64,000 nucleotides of DNA from Phocaeicola barnesiae DSM 18169 = JCM 13652 (GCF_000374585.1 NZ_KB894647.1:170294-234293), one strand, 5' to 3'; positions 24,786 through 34,460 are shown, counted from the first letter of the stretch. The notes: generated from the sequence alone by a model not told the origin. Program-made: numbers and translations.

Positions 24786-25948
24786 AAAAGATAGTAAGAA
24801 TACTCATACTATGTCTCGGCTGTATTATTGCATGCGGGCTGCTGCCCGCATGCTCTTCGGCTATAGAAGAACCCGAAAGCGGTGGCAGAAGCGACGGTTC
24901 TACCGTTACGCTGACCATCCAGGCTGCTGTGCCCGATGGAACACGTGCTGACGGCAGCGAGGTTCCGGATCGGGAAAAAATTGACCAGTTAAGGATTATA
25001 GTGGTAGACCAGACCACCCACAAGGTAGAGCATAACCTGTTGCACGGATTTTCCTATCCCGAAGATGAATACAACATTGAGGTAGAAAAGAACAGTACCA
25101 AGGATGTTTACTTCTTGGCAAATGCGGAAATCTGGTGTTCGGACTTTCCAAAAGTAGGCGAAATTTATAATCCGGACGAAGACGAAAGTGAAGGAAATGA
25201 AGGTGATGATGGTATCATTGAAGCAAGAACTACCACTATGCCATCCCTTTTCAATCAAGAAATAACGGATCTACCGGAAAACCTACCCTATACTTCCAAA
25301 TACGAAATAAAAGTGGCAGATAAAAATGTGGCAGCTACCTGCTACATTGCCATTGCTGCTGTTAAATTCTCGTTTACGTTTACAAATGGTACGGGGAATG
25401 ATATTGTGGTCTCTGACTTTAAAATCTCGAGTATTGCCGACCATTCTTACCTGTTTCCACATAATAAGGACTGGGATGAATGGGTAGAAAATGTAACGGG
25501 AGATGGTGCAAAGGAATATTTCACAAACTATGAAATACCGTCTATAACTGAGCATAAAGAATATATTGTTCCTATTCCGTCATCAGGAAACGAGGGAGAG
25601 TCAGAAGCAGGTACAGGAACATCAACATCGTCTTTTACTGTACTTGCAGAAGAAGGTAATAATACATATACCATTCCAGATTTTTATTGTCATGAAAGTA
25701 AACATATACTGCCATTCCCTGATGCGAAAGACCAGCAGTATTTTATTCAGTTTAAAATAGGAGAGGAAGAATATGTAGCTGAAATACAGGGTTTGAAATC
25801 CTTGATACGTAGTACTCATGTGATTGTAAACATTAAGATAAATAAGTTGAGTGAAGACGAAACACATGATATTGTTGTATGGGGAAAAATTATTGGATGG
25901 AAAGATTTGGAACCGGTAGAAGGTGGATTAGAAGAAGTTGAACCTTAG
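24782..25948 (+). CDS. Fimbrillin-family lipoprotein (minor or tip subunit 1)
   Basis: 388 residues with lipobox LPAC (Cys24) and an Arg-Ala site at 55-56 (GTRA). The strand pattern after it (LRIIVVDQTTHKVEHNLL) is that of the N-terminal fimbrillin domain. The start overlaps the anchor gene by 4 bases, so translation is probably coupled. In known Mfa loci the genes after the anchor encode the accessory tip proteins (Mfa3-5), which is the likely role here. From about 25.2 kb the sequence becomes AT-richer than the genes before it. Confidence 0.8.
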   Translation: MKKIVRILILCLGCIIACGLLPACSSAIEEPESGGRSDGSTVTLTIQAAVPDGTRADGSEVPDREKIDQLRIIVVDQTTHKVEHNLLHGFSYPEDEYNIEVEKNSTKDVYFLANAEIWCSDFPKVGEIYNPDEDESEGNEGDDGIIEARTTTMPSLFNQEITDLPENLPYTSKYEIKVADKNVAATCYIAIAAVKFSFTFTNGTGNDIVVSDFKISSIADHSYLFPHNKDWDEWVENVTGDGAKEYFTNYEIPSITEHKEYIVPIPSSGNEGESEAGTGTSTSSFTVLAEEGNNTYTIPDFYCHESKHILPFPDAKDQQYFIQFKIGEEEYVAEIQGLKSLIRSTHVIVNIKINKLSEDETHDIVVWGKIIGWKDLEPVEGGLEEVEP

Positions 25949-25974
25949 ATTTTTAGAATAAAAGATGAAATGAT

Positions 25975-27033
25975 ATGAAACGATTAAAATATATCATGCT
26001 ATATGCCGGTCTGCTGGCTATAACAGCCTGTAGCTCGGAGGAATTTTCATCAGATGAAACGGATAGGGATGCCGAAGTTTGCCTGGCTGTATCGGTAAGT
26101 GGTTCGGAGGCTGCAAGTCGTGCTGGAGAATCCTATATAAAGACTGCTTTTGCAAGTGAAGACCAGATTCGTCTTGTAAATACTAAGTTTTTTGGTGAAC
26201 CGACTTTTGATGATAATACTATTTACTCTTATAAGGAGAAAGGAACAGAATGGGATGAATTTACACCTCTCAACGAAAATAGTGTTACCTGGAATGATTT
26301 CTCACCAACTTCCTTTGTTTATATGTTTGAGGCCATTTACTACCCCGGGAACAATCCTTTTGATTATGTACCGACAGTTCAGAATAGTGAAGAAAATTTT
26401 AAAAAAGCTGATTTGTTGTTGGCACATCACCGCATGTCTTTGGACGAAAGGTTTAAGGAGATCTATTTGACATTCCATCATGCCTTTGCCATGATCCGGG
26501 TGGAAGCGATTGTTCCGATTGGTACCGGAGGTTTACCACAAAATGCGATTCAGTCTGCTTCGCTTAAGAATGTTCAGACTGAATATAAGATTGATTATAC
26601 TTCAACCATTCAGAATGACGCTTTACGTACGGTGACTGGTCAAGGCTCTCTAACAGATGTAACTATGTGGTTACAAAGTAAGTCGGTAAATTCAAGTGAT
26701 AAGACTCAGACTTATATTTTCTTGGGAATTATACCTGTGCCTCAGCAACAGATTGTAGGAACGGACTTTGTTCATTTTAAAGTCAAGGTTAATAATACGG
26801 AAAAGACCTATTGTTTTGTTCCTGATAAATCTATAAGTCTTCGTCAGGCTCATGTCACAATACTGAGATTGAAGTTAGGGACAAATGGAGATCTTCCTTT
26901 ATTATTAGATGCTGAAATAAAGCCTTGGACAGAGGCCTCGGCAGGAATGATTTTGGATGAAGAAGATTCATCAACAGATAACGGTCAGACGGGCGAGGGA
27001 AATCAACCGGGTGACCAGGAAGGAGGTGCTTGA
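25975..27033 (+). CDS. Fimbrillin-family lipoprotein (subunit 2)
   Basis: 352 residues with lipobox ITAC (Cys19) and Arg-Ala at 49-50 (ASRA). It carries the fimbrillin hallmark around residue 160 (LTFHHAFAMIRVEA), where strands of the two domains meet. The C-terminus is a short Gly/Asn/Gln-rich tail after IKPWTEASAGMIL. There is a 26-base gap to the gene before and a 4-base overlap with the one after. It belongs to the group of short fimbrillins without an added C-terminal module. Confidence 0.8.
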   Translation: MKRLKYIMLYAGLLAITACSSEEFSSDETDRDAEVCLAVSVSGSEAASRAGESYIKTAFASEDQIRLVNTKFFGEPTFDDNTIYSYKEKGTEWDEFTPLNENSVTWNDFSPTSFVYMFEAIYYPGNNPFDYVPTVQNSEENFKKADLLLAHHRMSLDERFKEIYLTFHHAFAMIRVEAIVPIGTGGLPQNAIQSASLKNVQTEYKIDYTSTIQNDALRTVTGQGSLTDVTMWLQSKSVNSSDKTQTYIFLGIIPVPQQQIVGTDFVHFKVKVNNTEKTYCFVPDKSISLRQAHVTILRLKLGTNGDLPLLLDAEIKPWTEASAGMILDEEDSSTDNGQTGEGNQPGDQEGGA

Positions 27034-28343
27034 TCATGAAAAAAAGACAAATAATTATAATGGTTGCCATGGGAGCAATGATGGCAGCTTGTTCAGATAA
27101 CGGGCTGAATGAACAGACCGGATGGATGGAAAACGAAGCATTGCAACTTACGGCTTCCATCAGTGAAACAATACAGACAAGAGCGAACGAACCTGCTTCG
27201 GGCACTTATTATTTTTCATACGTAAAGAACGGTGCTGGTAATTCGACTTATAGTACGGTAGGAGTTGTATTTAATGATGGAGATGCAGCTCCCAATCTGA
27301 CATGGGGAGGCATTAATAAAAGCAGCTCACTTTTTGTGTTGGATAATGTAAATGTTACTGATCAAGAAAAACTGACAGTCACATTACCGGAAACTTTTGT
27401 TGCCGGTGCAGCTCCTGCAAATCCCGGTGAGGGAAATGACCTTTTATGGGATACCGTAAAAGTAGCAAATGTAATTTCAGCTCCACTAAGCCCTGTGCAT
27501 TTTGTGCTTGAACACCGGATGTCTATGCTGACATTTGATATCAGTTCCAGAAATTCTGAAATAGACGGACTGTTGAAAAGCGGAAAAGTTTCGGTTCAAT
27601 TATCAAATGTCGTTGTAAAGCCGACAACATTTAACCGCTCGAATGGAACGGTATCTATTAGTGATGACAAAAATAATACATGTAAATTAGGCGGTGCGTA
27701 TGTCTCATCGGATACAGAGGTGCCGGGTGGTTACATAACGGACAACTGGATTTTCCCTCCACAAAAGTTTGGTAGTGAAAGACCGGTATTGTCCATTACC
27801 TTAGAACGGACAATCGACGATGTTACAACAACAAAGAAGACATTTAAAGGTGTCTTGCCAGAATCTATGCTTTACGGAGGTGAATATCGATCGTTAGAAT
27901 TTATTTCCGGTTGCCATCTGACGGTGACTGTCGTATTGGGTAATTGGGATAACCTTGAAGTTTATTTCAGACCGGTATTGGTGGAGAAATGGGATGAGTT
28001 GGATTTAAAGGATCTTAATGTCAATCAGATAGGTGTCTATACAGCTAATGAATTGGAAGAACTGGTTGGTGCTTATAACGATAATCCGGGGAAGACTAAT
28101 TTGACGTTGTGGAAGTATGGAATATTCTCTGATAGTAAATGGACATTCTACCTATGGAAAAATCTGACGATTAATGATGCTTCTAAAATATTTGATAATA
28201 CAACAAATCCAACAAAATTAAATTTTACAACAAAAGCCGGCTACACATTTACATTTCAATCCAACAGACATACCATCACTTATGACAACAAAGAATATAA
28301 TATAAATCAGAAAGGTACATTAACAGAAAAAACAAATCCATAA
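27030..28343 (+). CDS. Fimbrillin-family lipoprotein with added C-terminal module (subunit 3)
   Basis: 437 residues with lipobox MAAC (Cys21) and Arg-Ala at 51-52 (QTRA). The core has the fimbrillin motif LEHRMSMLTFDIS. After about residue 325 comes a module opening GVYTANELEELVGAYNDNPG, which recurs in the next genes (IYDLDDLKGWIEAYNNN and VYNEEDAKRLLEALTNN) and leads into beta-rich sequence. This gives it a pilus-fitting front part and a variable end, as expected of a tip adhesin (inference). Confidence 0.78.
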   Translation: MIMKKRQIIIMVAMGAMMAACSDNGLNEQTGWMENEALQLTASISETIQTRANEPASGTYYFSYVKNGAGNSTYSTVGVVFNDGDAAPNLTWGGINKSSSLFVLDNVNVTDQEKLTVTLPETFVAGAAPANPGEGNDLLWDTVKVANVISAPLSPVHFVLEHRMSMLTFDISSRNSEIDGLLKSGKVSVQLSNVVVKPTTFNRSNGTVSISDDKNNTCKLGGAYVSSDTEVPGGYITDNWIFPPQKFGSERPVLSITLERTIDDVTTTKKTFKGVLPESMLYGGEYRSLEFISGCHLTVTVVLGNWDNLEVYFRPVLVEKWDELDLKDLNVNQIGVYTANELEELVGAYNDNPGKTNLTLWKYGIFSDSKWTFYLWKNLTINDASKIFDNTTNPTKLNFTTKAGYTFTFQSNRHTITYDNKEYNINQKGTLTEKTNP

Positions 28344-28349
28344 AAGACT

Positions 28350-30113
28350 ATGAAAGCAATCATACAAAACAGCATATTAGCCTGCCTGGCCTTCTGTTTA
28401 GGCACAGCCTGTACGGAAGAAGCGGGTGTGGAAACAGCTATCAATGGTAAGGGCTATCTGGAAGTGTACGCTACCATTGAAGAAGCTTCTACGGTTCAAT
28501 CAAGGGCTGATAATAACACACAAAATACTGATAAATTCGGTGTAGGGATGGATAATTATTTTTCTTATTTATCCGGTTCGAACACATTTGTAAATGGATG
28601 TCAAATAGGACTTTTTTCTGCGAATGGAACAGATGGAAACTATGATGAAAGCAGATTGGTGAATGTTCCTCTTACATACACACTCCCTAATGGAGAAACA
28701 TATGGGAGTTTTGTAAATGAAGATATTGAAATTTCCAGCATGACCAATTTAGGACATACTTTTGCATATTATCCATATTCTGCAATAAATGATGCTTTTT
28801 CTCAGACTGGTAATCCTTTGACATACGATATCGACCTTTATGTAGATGATAGTAACAATCCTTACAACGATGGCAATAAGAATAAAGTCATCGATCTTTT
28901 GAAAGCAAGCAATAACGGTACTATCAGTGGTTGGAGAATCAATTATACATTTTCTCATGCCTGCTCCATGCTGACGATTGAACGTGGAATAGGATTTAAT
29001 GGAAAAAATTGGACAGATGGAGATAATGAAGTATTGGTCAAGCTGAAGAATGGGCTGCAGGGGTATATTACGCGTACAACGGGTAACTTTACTTTTGATG
29101 TTGAAGAGGATGATAGTGCACCGGTAATCTTTCCGGCCAACTATTACACATATACCAATGACGAGAATGAAGTAATAAAAATACATTCTGTTATTTTACC
29201 TCCAAAAGCCAAAGTGGAGTATATAAAAATAATGGATGATTTCGGTACATGGCAATATGTTCGTCCGGAAGGTAATATCTTGCAGTCATTGGAAGCAGGT
29301 AACCGATATCCGGTTACCGTAAAACTGGATGGCCCCTCTCCAACAATATATCCGCATGAGATTACATCGTGGAATGATAAAACGATTTCGATTGAGAATA
29401 AGAATGCCGGAATTTATGACTTGGATGATTTGAAGGGATGGATTGAGGCTTATAATAATAATGGTAGTAATTTGACAGACTATGGGACTGTTGGTGACGA
29501 AACCCCATGGATTTTCCATCTTTATGCTGATATTGATTGTAGTGAACTTACGGAAGAATATCAATATTTTGTCCAGACATTTACAGATCGTTTGGAAGGA
29601 CACGGACATACACTAAGTAATATTAAATTGACCAGATTAATAAATAGTACATCAAATAATATTGGTTTTATTGGTGATTTGGCTGATGGCGGTAGCATAA
29701 ACAATCTGAAGATAGATGGTATTTCCATCAGTGGAGGAACGGGTGCCAATGATTGTACCGGTACTATAGCTGGTACTATTACAAATGGAAGTATTACAGA
29801 GTGTAAAATAACAGGCATCGAAATCTATAGTGAAAATGGAACTGTCGGTTCACTTGCAGGAAAAGCTATTGCAGGAGAAGTTGATAAATGTCTTTTGGAA
29901 GGAAATCTGCGGTTAGGAAAAGATGCCTCTATAGCAGACGGTCAAAAATTGTTTGGAGAGATGGAAACAGGTTTTTCTTTAAAAGAAAAAAACACAAGTG
30001 GTGTCTATGTATTCAAGGCTGTAGTAGATAACGCAGAAACCGGAGAAAATTCAGACTCTACAGACGATGATAGCGGAACTAATAACGGAGACGGTACAAC
30101 AGGAGGAAACTGA
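28350..30113 (+). CDS. Fimbrillin-family lipoprotein with GLUG-like beta-helix tail (subunit 4)
   Basis: 587 residues with lipobox GTAC (Cys21) and Arg-Ala at 52-53 (QSRA). The fimbrillin core motif is FSHACSMLTIERG. The C-terminal third opens with IYDLDDLKGWIEAYNNN, followed by LEGHGHTLSNIKL and repeated turns (FIGDLADGGSINNLKIDG, GTIAGTITNGSITECKITG, GSLAGKAIAGEVDKC) that look like GLUG-type beta-helix rungs. It ends in an Asp/Asn/Gly-rich tail. The next gene starts 1 base after its stop. Confidence 0.78.
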   Translation: MKAIIQNSILACLAFCLGTACTEEAGVETAINGKGYLEVYATIEEASTVQSRADNNTQNTDKFGVGMDNYFSYLSGSNTFVNGCQIGLFSANGTDGNYDESRLVNVPLTYTLPNGETYGSFVNEDIEISSMTNLGHTFAYYPYSAINDAFSQTGNPLTYDIDLYVDDSNNPYNDGNKNKVIDLLKASNNGTISGWRINYTFSHACSMLTIERGIGFNGKNWTDGDNEVLVKLKNGLQGYITRTTGNFTFDVEEDDSAPVIFPANYYTYTNDENEVIKIHSVILPPKAKVEYIKIMDDFGTWQYVRPEGNILQSLEAGNRYPVTVKLDGPSPTIYPHEITSWNDKTISIENKNAGIYDLDDLKGWIEAYNNNGSNLTDYGTVGDETPWIFHLYADIDCSELTEEYQYFVQTFTDRLEGHGHTLSNIKLTRLINSTSNNIGFIGDLADGGSINNLKIDGISISGGTGANDCTGTIAGTITNGSITECKITGIEIYSENGTVGSLAGKAIAGEVDKCLLEGNLRLGKDASIADGQKLFGEMETGFSLKEKNTSGVYVFKAVVDNAETGENSDSTDDDSGTNNGDGTTGGN

Positions 30114-30114
30114 T

Positions 30115-32415
30115 ATGAAAAAGTATATAACGTTTATAAGTTGTTTTATCGTTCTGTGCGGCTTGTTGGGTTGTACGGATGAACGATGGCTGGAAAACGG
30201 TGGTACTGCCGAAAATGCCGGTGGGCTTCCGATAGAATTTGTAATGGATTTTGCACCGATAACTCCATCTTCAAGGGCTGATGCACAAATTGGAGAAAAG
30301 ACAGAATTTGTCAATGGTGACATTATTCAGGTAGTGGCTAATTTTTATAAGGAAAACAAGAATGACCCGTCTGTTCCGGAGTTAATGGAAGATAAGTCCG
30401 TTTGTTGTATTCTTACTTATCAGAATACTGGTGATGGAATGGGTAAATGGGTGAATAATTCTGGAATTCCGTTGTATTGGCCATGGGATGCGGATAATGC
30501 CAGCTTTTCTGCTTTTTATTATCCCGGTTTTAACGGAGTGCTGGATATCGAAAATAATAAGACATTACCAGTCTTGTTGGACTCGCTGGATGTGACTACA
30601 GATCCGTTGATGACAAAGGAAGTGGAAGTATCTTACGGTAATGCTGTTCATTTGACTTTCAATCATAAGTGTACACGTTTGGTCTTGACGGATTTGGATG
30701 TTGTAACAGGCGGAGCAAGTTATTCTAAGCTATGGTTGGAAAATACAGGAATAAAAACTGAAGAACAGAAAAATGCTTTTCAACTGGAGTTGAAAGAAGA
30801 TAATAGTGAAACTTCCCCAAATGGAAAGTATTTATTTGATTTTCAATTTGTAAAGAAAGAAGACAGTAACAATAGAGTTTTGATAGGAGGAGAAACAATT
30901 GATATTACCGATGATTCCAAGGCTCTTGTCTTATTCCTTCCTCCGGGCGATTATAGCAAAGTTTCTTTGACCCGTCGCTTTGGCAGACCATTGTTTAGCT
31001 GGGAAAATGTGGAAAAATTGAAAGATTTAAAAGAGGGTTTTTCTTATACAGTATCCTTGGAGGACTTGTTGGGAAATATAATTATAGATGATGACGAAGA
31101 GTGGTGGACAGATGAGGAATATATTCCTACAGAGGATGATAAGGAGTTTAATTTGCAGGATTTCTTGAATTGTATTGGAGATGGAAATTCATATTCATAT
31201 AGAAGGGATGGTGAAGAAATTGTTGTATTACAAGAGGTAGATAATAATTATTTGCTATTGATGGAGAATATTGATTTCAAAAATTATAATTTTGAATCAG
31301 TAGATGTAGAGGGCACTACTACTTTAGATGGGAATGGTCACTTCTTTAAAAATGTGAGAAAAAATGTATTTGGAACGGTCAATGGCCATATATTGAATTT
31401 AGGAATAACTGATTCTAATGCAGATGAAGTTAGTTTACAAAGTGGTGCATACCAATTTGGTATTCTTGCGCGAGAAAGTAGAGGGAATGTGGATGGTATT
31501 AGATTGAACAATATAAGTATCAATGTTACTGAGTTAAAAGGAAAAGGACCTTTTGTTGTTGGATCTTTAGTTGGTAATAATCTTACAAGTCCCATGACAA
31601 ATGTTGAAATGAATAATATTAAAGTAGAGGTTAATGCTTCAGTTGATGGCGAAGTATTGATGATGGGTGGTTTGGTAGGTCAAAATGGTGATGGAGCTTC
31701 GCTTGAAAATGTAAGTATGTTTGGCGATGATAAAATAAGTGTAACTAATAACGCTGAATTAAAAAATGGTAATGTATATACTGGTGGATTGGTTGGCGTT
31801 TCAGCAAGCAGCATTATAAATTGTAAGGTACGTGTTGATGTTGATGCCGGTGAAGCTACAGGTCTTTATGTATATACTGGAGGGTTGGTAGGGTCAATGC
31901 GTAATCCTAACGATACTCCAATTATATTCCGTGATTCTCATAATGAAGGAGAAATACGTGGTGGTATATGTAATGGTATTATTGATCCTAATAATTCTGG
32001 AACTGTTGCTTCTACTGGTCACTCTGCTACAGGTGGTTTGATAGGCTATTCTCTAAATTCGGATATATATAATTGCATGGTTAGCGGAAAAGTTTCATCT
32101 GAAATAGAAGAAAGTACAATTATAGGTGGTGTATATCCTGAATATTATACTATTGGTGGTATTGCTGGCGCTGTTAGGAAAGTGGAAGGAAAAGATAGTC
32201 CATTTATGGAAAAGAATTCTGTTTATGCTGAATTAAATATCTCTACAGTTGCGAATACGAATAACGTTTTCGTTGGCTGGCTGGCTGGAGTTGCCCCTAA
32301 AATATTATCTGATGATGATACATATCATAATGTATGTTTTGTTAATACAGATTTTGATAAGATTGGTAGAGAAGATGATTCTTCTCCTACCGGTAATGAA
32401 GATTCTGGATTATAA
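30115..32415 (+). CDS. Large fimbrillin-family lipoprotein with GLUG repeats (subunit 5)
   Basis: 766 residues from the ATG at 30115, which directly opens a signal peptide with lipobox LLGC (Cys20); an earlier in-frame start inside the previous gene would spoil that signal. Arg-Ala follows at 54-55 (SSRA). The core has LTFNHKCTRLVLTD. From about residue 350 the protein is a long beta-helix: LDGNGHFFKNV, then GLUG-type repeats such as MGGLVGQNGDGASLENV, TGGLVGVSASSIINC, TGGLVGSMRNPND and TGGLIGYSLNSDIYNC. This is the largest predicted tail in the locus and the best candidate for an adhesive tip. Base composition in 30.7-32.4 kb is clearly AT-richer than in the first fimbrial genes. Confidence 0.78.
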   Translation: MKKYITFISCFIVLCGLLGCTDERWLENGGTAENAGGLPIEFVMDFAPITPSSRADAQIGEKTEFVNGDIIQVVANFYKENKNDPSVPELMEDKSVCCILTYQNTGDGMGKWVNNSGIPLYWPWDADNASFSAFYYPGFNGVLDIENNKTLPVLLDSLDVTTDPLMTKEVEVSYGNAVHLTFNHKCTRLVLTDLDVVTGGASYSKLWLENTGIKTEEQKNAFQLELKEDNSETSPNGKYLFDFQFVKKEDSNNRVLIGGETIDITDDSKALVLFLPPGDYSKVSLTRRFGRPLFSWENVEKLKDLKEGFSYTVSLEDLLGNIIIDDDEEWWTDEEYIPTEDDKEFNLQDFLNCIGDGNSYSYRRDGEEIVVLQEVDNNYLLLMENIDFKNYNFESVDVEGTTTLDGNGHFFKNVRKNVFGTVNGHILNLGITDSNADEVSLQSGAYQFGILARESRGNVDGIRLNNISINVTELKGKGPFVVGSLVGNNLTSPMTNVEMNNIKVEVNASVDGEVLMMGGLVGQNGDGASLENVSMFGDDKISVTNNAELKNGNVYTGGLVGVSASSIINCKVRVDVDAGEATGLYVYTGGLVGSMRNPNDTPIIFRDSHNEGEIRGGICNGIIDPNNSGTVASTGHSATGGLIGYSLNSDIYNCMVSGKVSSEIEESTIIGGVYPEYYTIGGIAGAVRKVEGKDSPFMEKNSVYAELNISTVANTNNVFVGWLAGVAPKILSDDDTYHNVCFVNTDFDKIGREDDSSPTGNEDSGL

Positions 32416-32445
32416 TATAGTTATATAATTGTAAATCACAATAAT

Positions 32446-33888
32446 ATGAAGAATATTATATTATATGTCGAAATACTTGCCTGCATCGCTCTTTTGACGG
32501 CTTGCAGCAAAGAGGAACTTTCAAGCGGCAGTGTTGATGCCATAGCCGGTGAAGTTCAATTTTATGGTGCCATTAAGAAACAAAGCGACATACTGGCAAC
32601 CACACGTGCTACGGATGAATACATTACTCTGAATGAAACCGGACAGGATTTCGGGACTTTTTATATTTGGATGAAAGTCGGGTCAGATAATTCTTTTAAA
32701 TCTTTCTTTCAACCGTATAAAGAAGCTCCTGGAGAACAAGGGAATCTGGTGATTGATTCAGAAAAGCAAACGGATGAGACTGAACGTCTGAATTGGTGCG
32801 ATGAAACATCGTATCATACTTTCTATGCCTGGACACAACCATCAGTGAAAACTGGGGAAAATGATGAGATTACCGGAGGTGTAAAAATGAATAAAACATT
32901 CCAATATGGAGAGCAGTCAAGTGCTGACCTTTCTGGGACTGTCATTTACGGTACAAATAAAGAAACGGATCTTGAAAAGTTTATTATTACTCAAAAAGGT
33001 CCGATTTCTTACGACGAATGGGGGCAGGATGTTGCTTTGTATTTTGAACGTCCTATTGCTAAAATAACGTTGGAAGGTATCACATACATTAAATCGGACG
33101 GAACCTTCAATGAAAATATAAAAGAGGCAACGATTCAATTCCCGAATATGTACAGTCAGGCAACTTTTACACCACTTGTGGACGGAATTCAGAATGTGTT
33201 GACTGGTGTTCCTGCTACTAAGTGGATTACGTGGAACTGGGATAAGGAAGATGATGATAGTAAGTCCTTGTATGTACATCCGTTTGTTTTAGGTTTAAGT
33301 AGTTCAGACGATAAAGTTGATATTCAAAATGATGAAGGTTTTTTCATTGTGACAGTAAATGTTGCGGACCCTGGAAGTCCAGAGGTTAATCATAGCTATG
33401 TCGGTACTTTGAATTCCTTGAAATTGTCGTCATCTTCTACTTCTACAGAAAGGCAAAAATTAAATGCCGGGCAATGTATGCGTCTTTACTTGATTGTTAG
33501 AGACGGTGCAGGTGTTGGTGGAGGATATAAAATAGTAGATTGGAATGAGAAGGGGGAACAGACACTCCCACAATACCGCATCCCGGGTGTATATAATGAG
33601 GAAGATGCCAAGAGGTTATTGGAAGCATTAACTAATAATACATTTCCGAAGGGTGTAGAGGATTTGTTAGTTGATAACGAAATCAACCTCTTCACTCATG
33701 TAGACTGGAGTAAAGTAACTACAGCCATTAATATTCCTGATGATTACACCTTAAAAGGAAACGGTTATAACGTAACGCTGGGAGAAAACGGATCAATAAC
33801 TGGTCAACAGAAGAATATCTATATTAATGGAGAATACGTCGAAGACTCAACGAGTAGCAATACAGGTGGAGAAGACTCGCAACCATAA
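32446..33888 (+). CDS. Fimbrillin-family lipoprotein, last of the operon (subunit 6)
   Basis: 480 residues with lipobox LTAC (Cys20) and Arg-Ala at 54-55 (TTRA). The fimbrillin core motif is altered (LYFERPIAKITLEG). The C-terminus carries the shared module: VYNEEDAKRLLEALTNN, then DDYTLKGNGYNVTL, but only one short beta-rich stretch instead of a full helix. It is followed by a small hairpin (33921-33936) and a strong terminator. Confidence 0.78.
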   Translation: MKNIILYVEILACIALLTACSKEELSSGSVDAIAGEVQFYGAIKKQSDILATTRATDEYITLNETGQDFGTFYIWMKVGSDNSFKSFFQPYKEAPGEQGNLVIDSEKQTDETERLNWCDETSYHTFYAWTQPSVKTGENDEITGGVKMNKTFQYGEQSSADLSGTVIYGTNKETDLEKFIITQKGPISYDEWGQDVALYFERPIAKITLEGITYIKSDGTFNENIKEATIQFPNMYSQATFTPLVDGIQNVLTGVPATKWITWNWDKEDDDSKSLYVHPFVLGLSSSDDKVDIQNDEGFFIVTVNVADPGSPEVNHSYVGTLNSLKLSSSSTSTERQKLNAGQCMRLYLIVRDGAGVGGGYKIVDWNEKGEQTLPQYRIPGVYNEEDAKRLLEALTNNTFPKGVEDLLVDNEINLFTHVDWSKVTTAINIPDDYTLKGNGYNVTLGENGSITGQQKNIYINGEYVEDSTSSNTGGEDSQP

Positions 33889-33974
33889 ACCATCATCCTT
33901 ACCAACAGCTCGATACACAACTGCCGCTAACGGCAGCTGATATAAACCCATACTTACAAATAACGTAAAAAATT

Positions 33975-34020
33975 ACGGCCTTCGTCTTTGATGCTTATAC
34001 AAAGACGAAGGCCGTTTTTT
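33975..34020 (+). terminator. Strong terminator of the fimbrial operon
   Basis: A perfect 16-bp stem (ACGGCCTTCGTCTTTG and its complement) with a 9-base loop, followed by T6. Confidence 0.95.
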
Positions 34021-34172
34021 GAAAGCAAAAAACGACCAGATGTTTCAGGAAAAACAACCGTTTGTTTTATACAAAACATCCGCATGTTTGAAATAAAATG
34101 CGAGTTCGTTTTCAAAACGACTGCATAAAGACAAAAAAGTCCCGTAAATCAAGCATTTACGGAACTTCCATG

Positions 34173-34257
34173 CGGAGAGACAGGGATTCGAACCCCGGGT
34201 GCCTCGCAGCACAACGGTTTTCAAGACCGCCGCAATCGACCACTCTGCCACCTCTCC
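34173..34257 (-). tRNA. tRNA-Ser (anticodon TGA)
   Basis: 85 bases on the minus strand. GGAGAGG pairs with TCTCTCC in the acceptor stem, the discriminator is G, the anticodon loop is CTTGAAA, and a long variable arm (GTGCTGCGAGGCAC) marks it as class II. The T-loop GGTTCGAATCC is complete. No CCA is encoded. It lies 41 bases downstream of the second copy in the same transcription direction. Confidence 0.95.
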
Positions 34258-34298
34258 AATCCTGAATATCATTCAGAACTTGATTAATCTTTTAAAAG

Positions 34299-34383
34299 CG
34301 GAGAGACAGGGATTCGAACCCCGGGTACCTCGCAGTACAACGGTTTTCAAGACCGCCGCAATCGACCACTCTGCCACCTCTCC
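34299..34383 (-). tRNA. tRNA-Ser (anticodon TGA), second copy
   Basis: Same as the first copy except for the variable arm, GTACTGCGAGGTAC: a G-C pair has become A-T on both sides, so the stem is kept by a compensatory change. This copy is nearer the promoter at 34430-34460. Confidence 0.95.
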
Positions 34384-34429
34384 AAAGCTTCGCTACTCTT
34401 TACCGAAGCGCTTTCTTTCAAAAGCGATG

Positions 34430-34460
34430 CAAAGGTACGACTAATTTTTAAAAACGCAAA
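34430..34460 (-). promoter_or_regulatory. Promoter of the two tRNA-Ser genes
   Basis: Minus-strand -33 TTTG (34457-34460) and -7 TACCTTTG (34430-34437) with 19 bases between them, a full match to the Bacteroides consensus. The remaining bases up to 34626 show nothing else. Confidence 0.75.

Noticed and set aside
34045..34444. ORFs on both strands across the tRNA-Ser pair (for example the [15 protein letters not shown] frame)
   Set aside because: These are the well-known false translations of tRNA-Ser genes.
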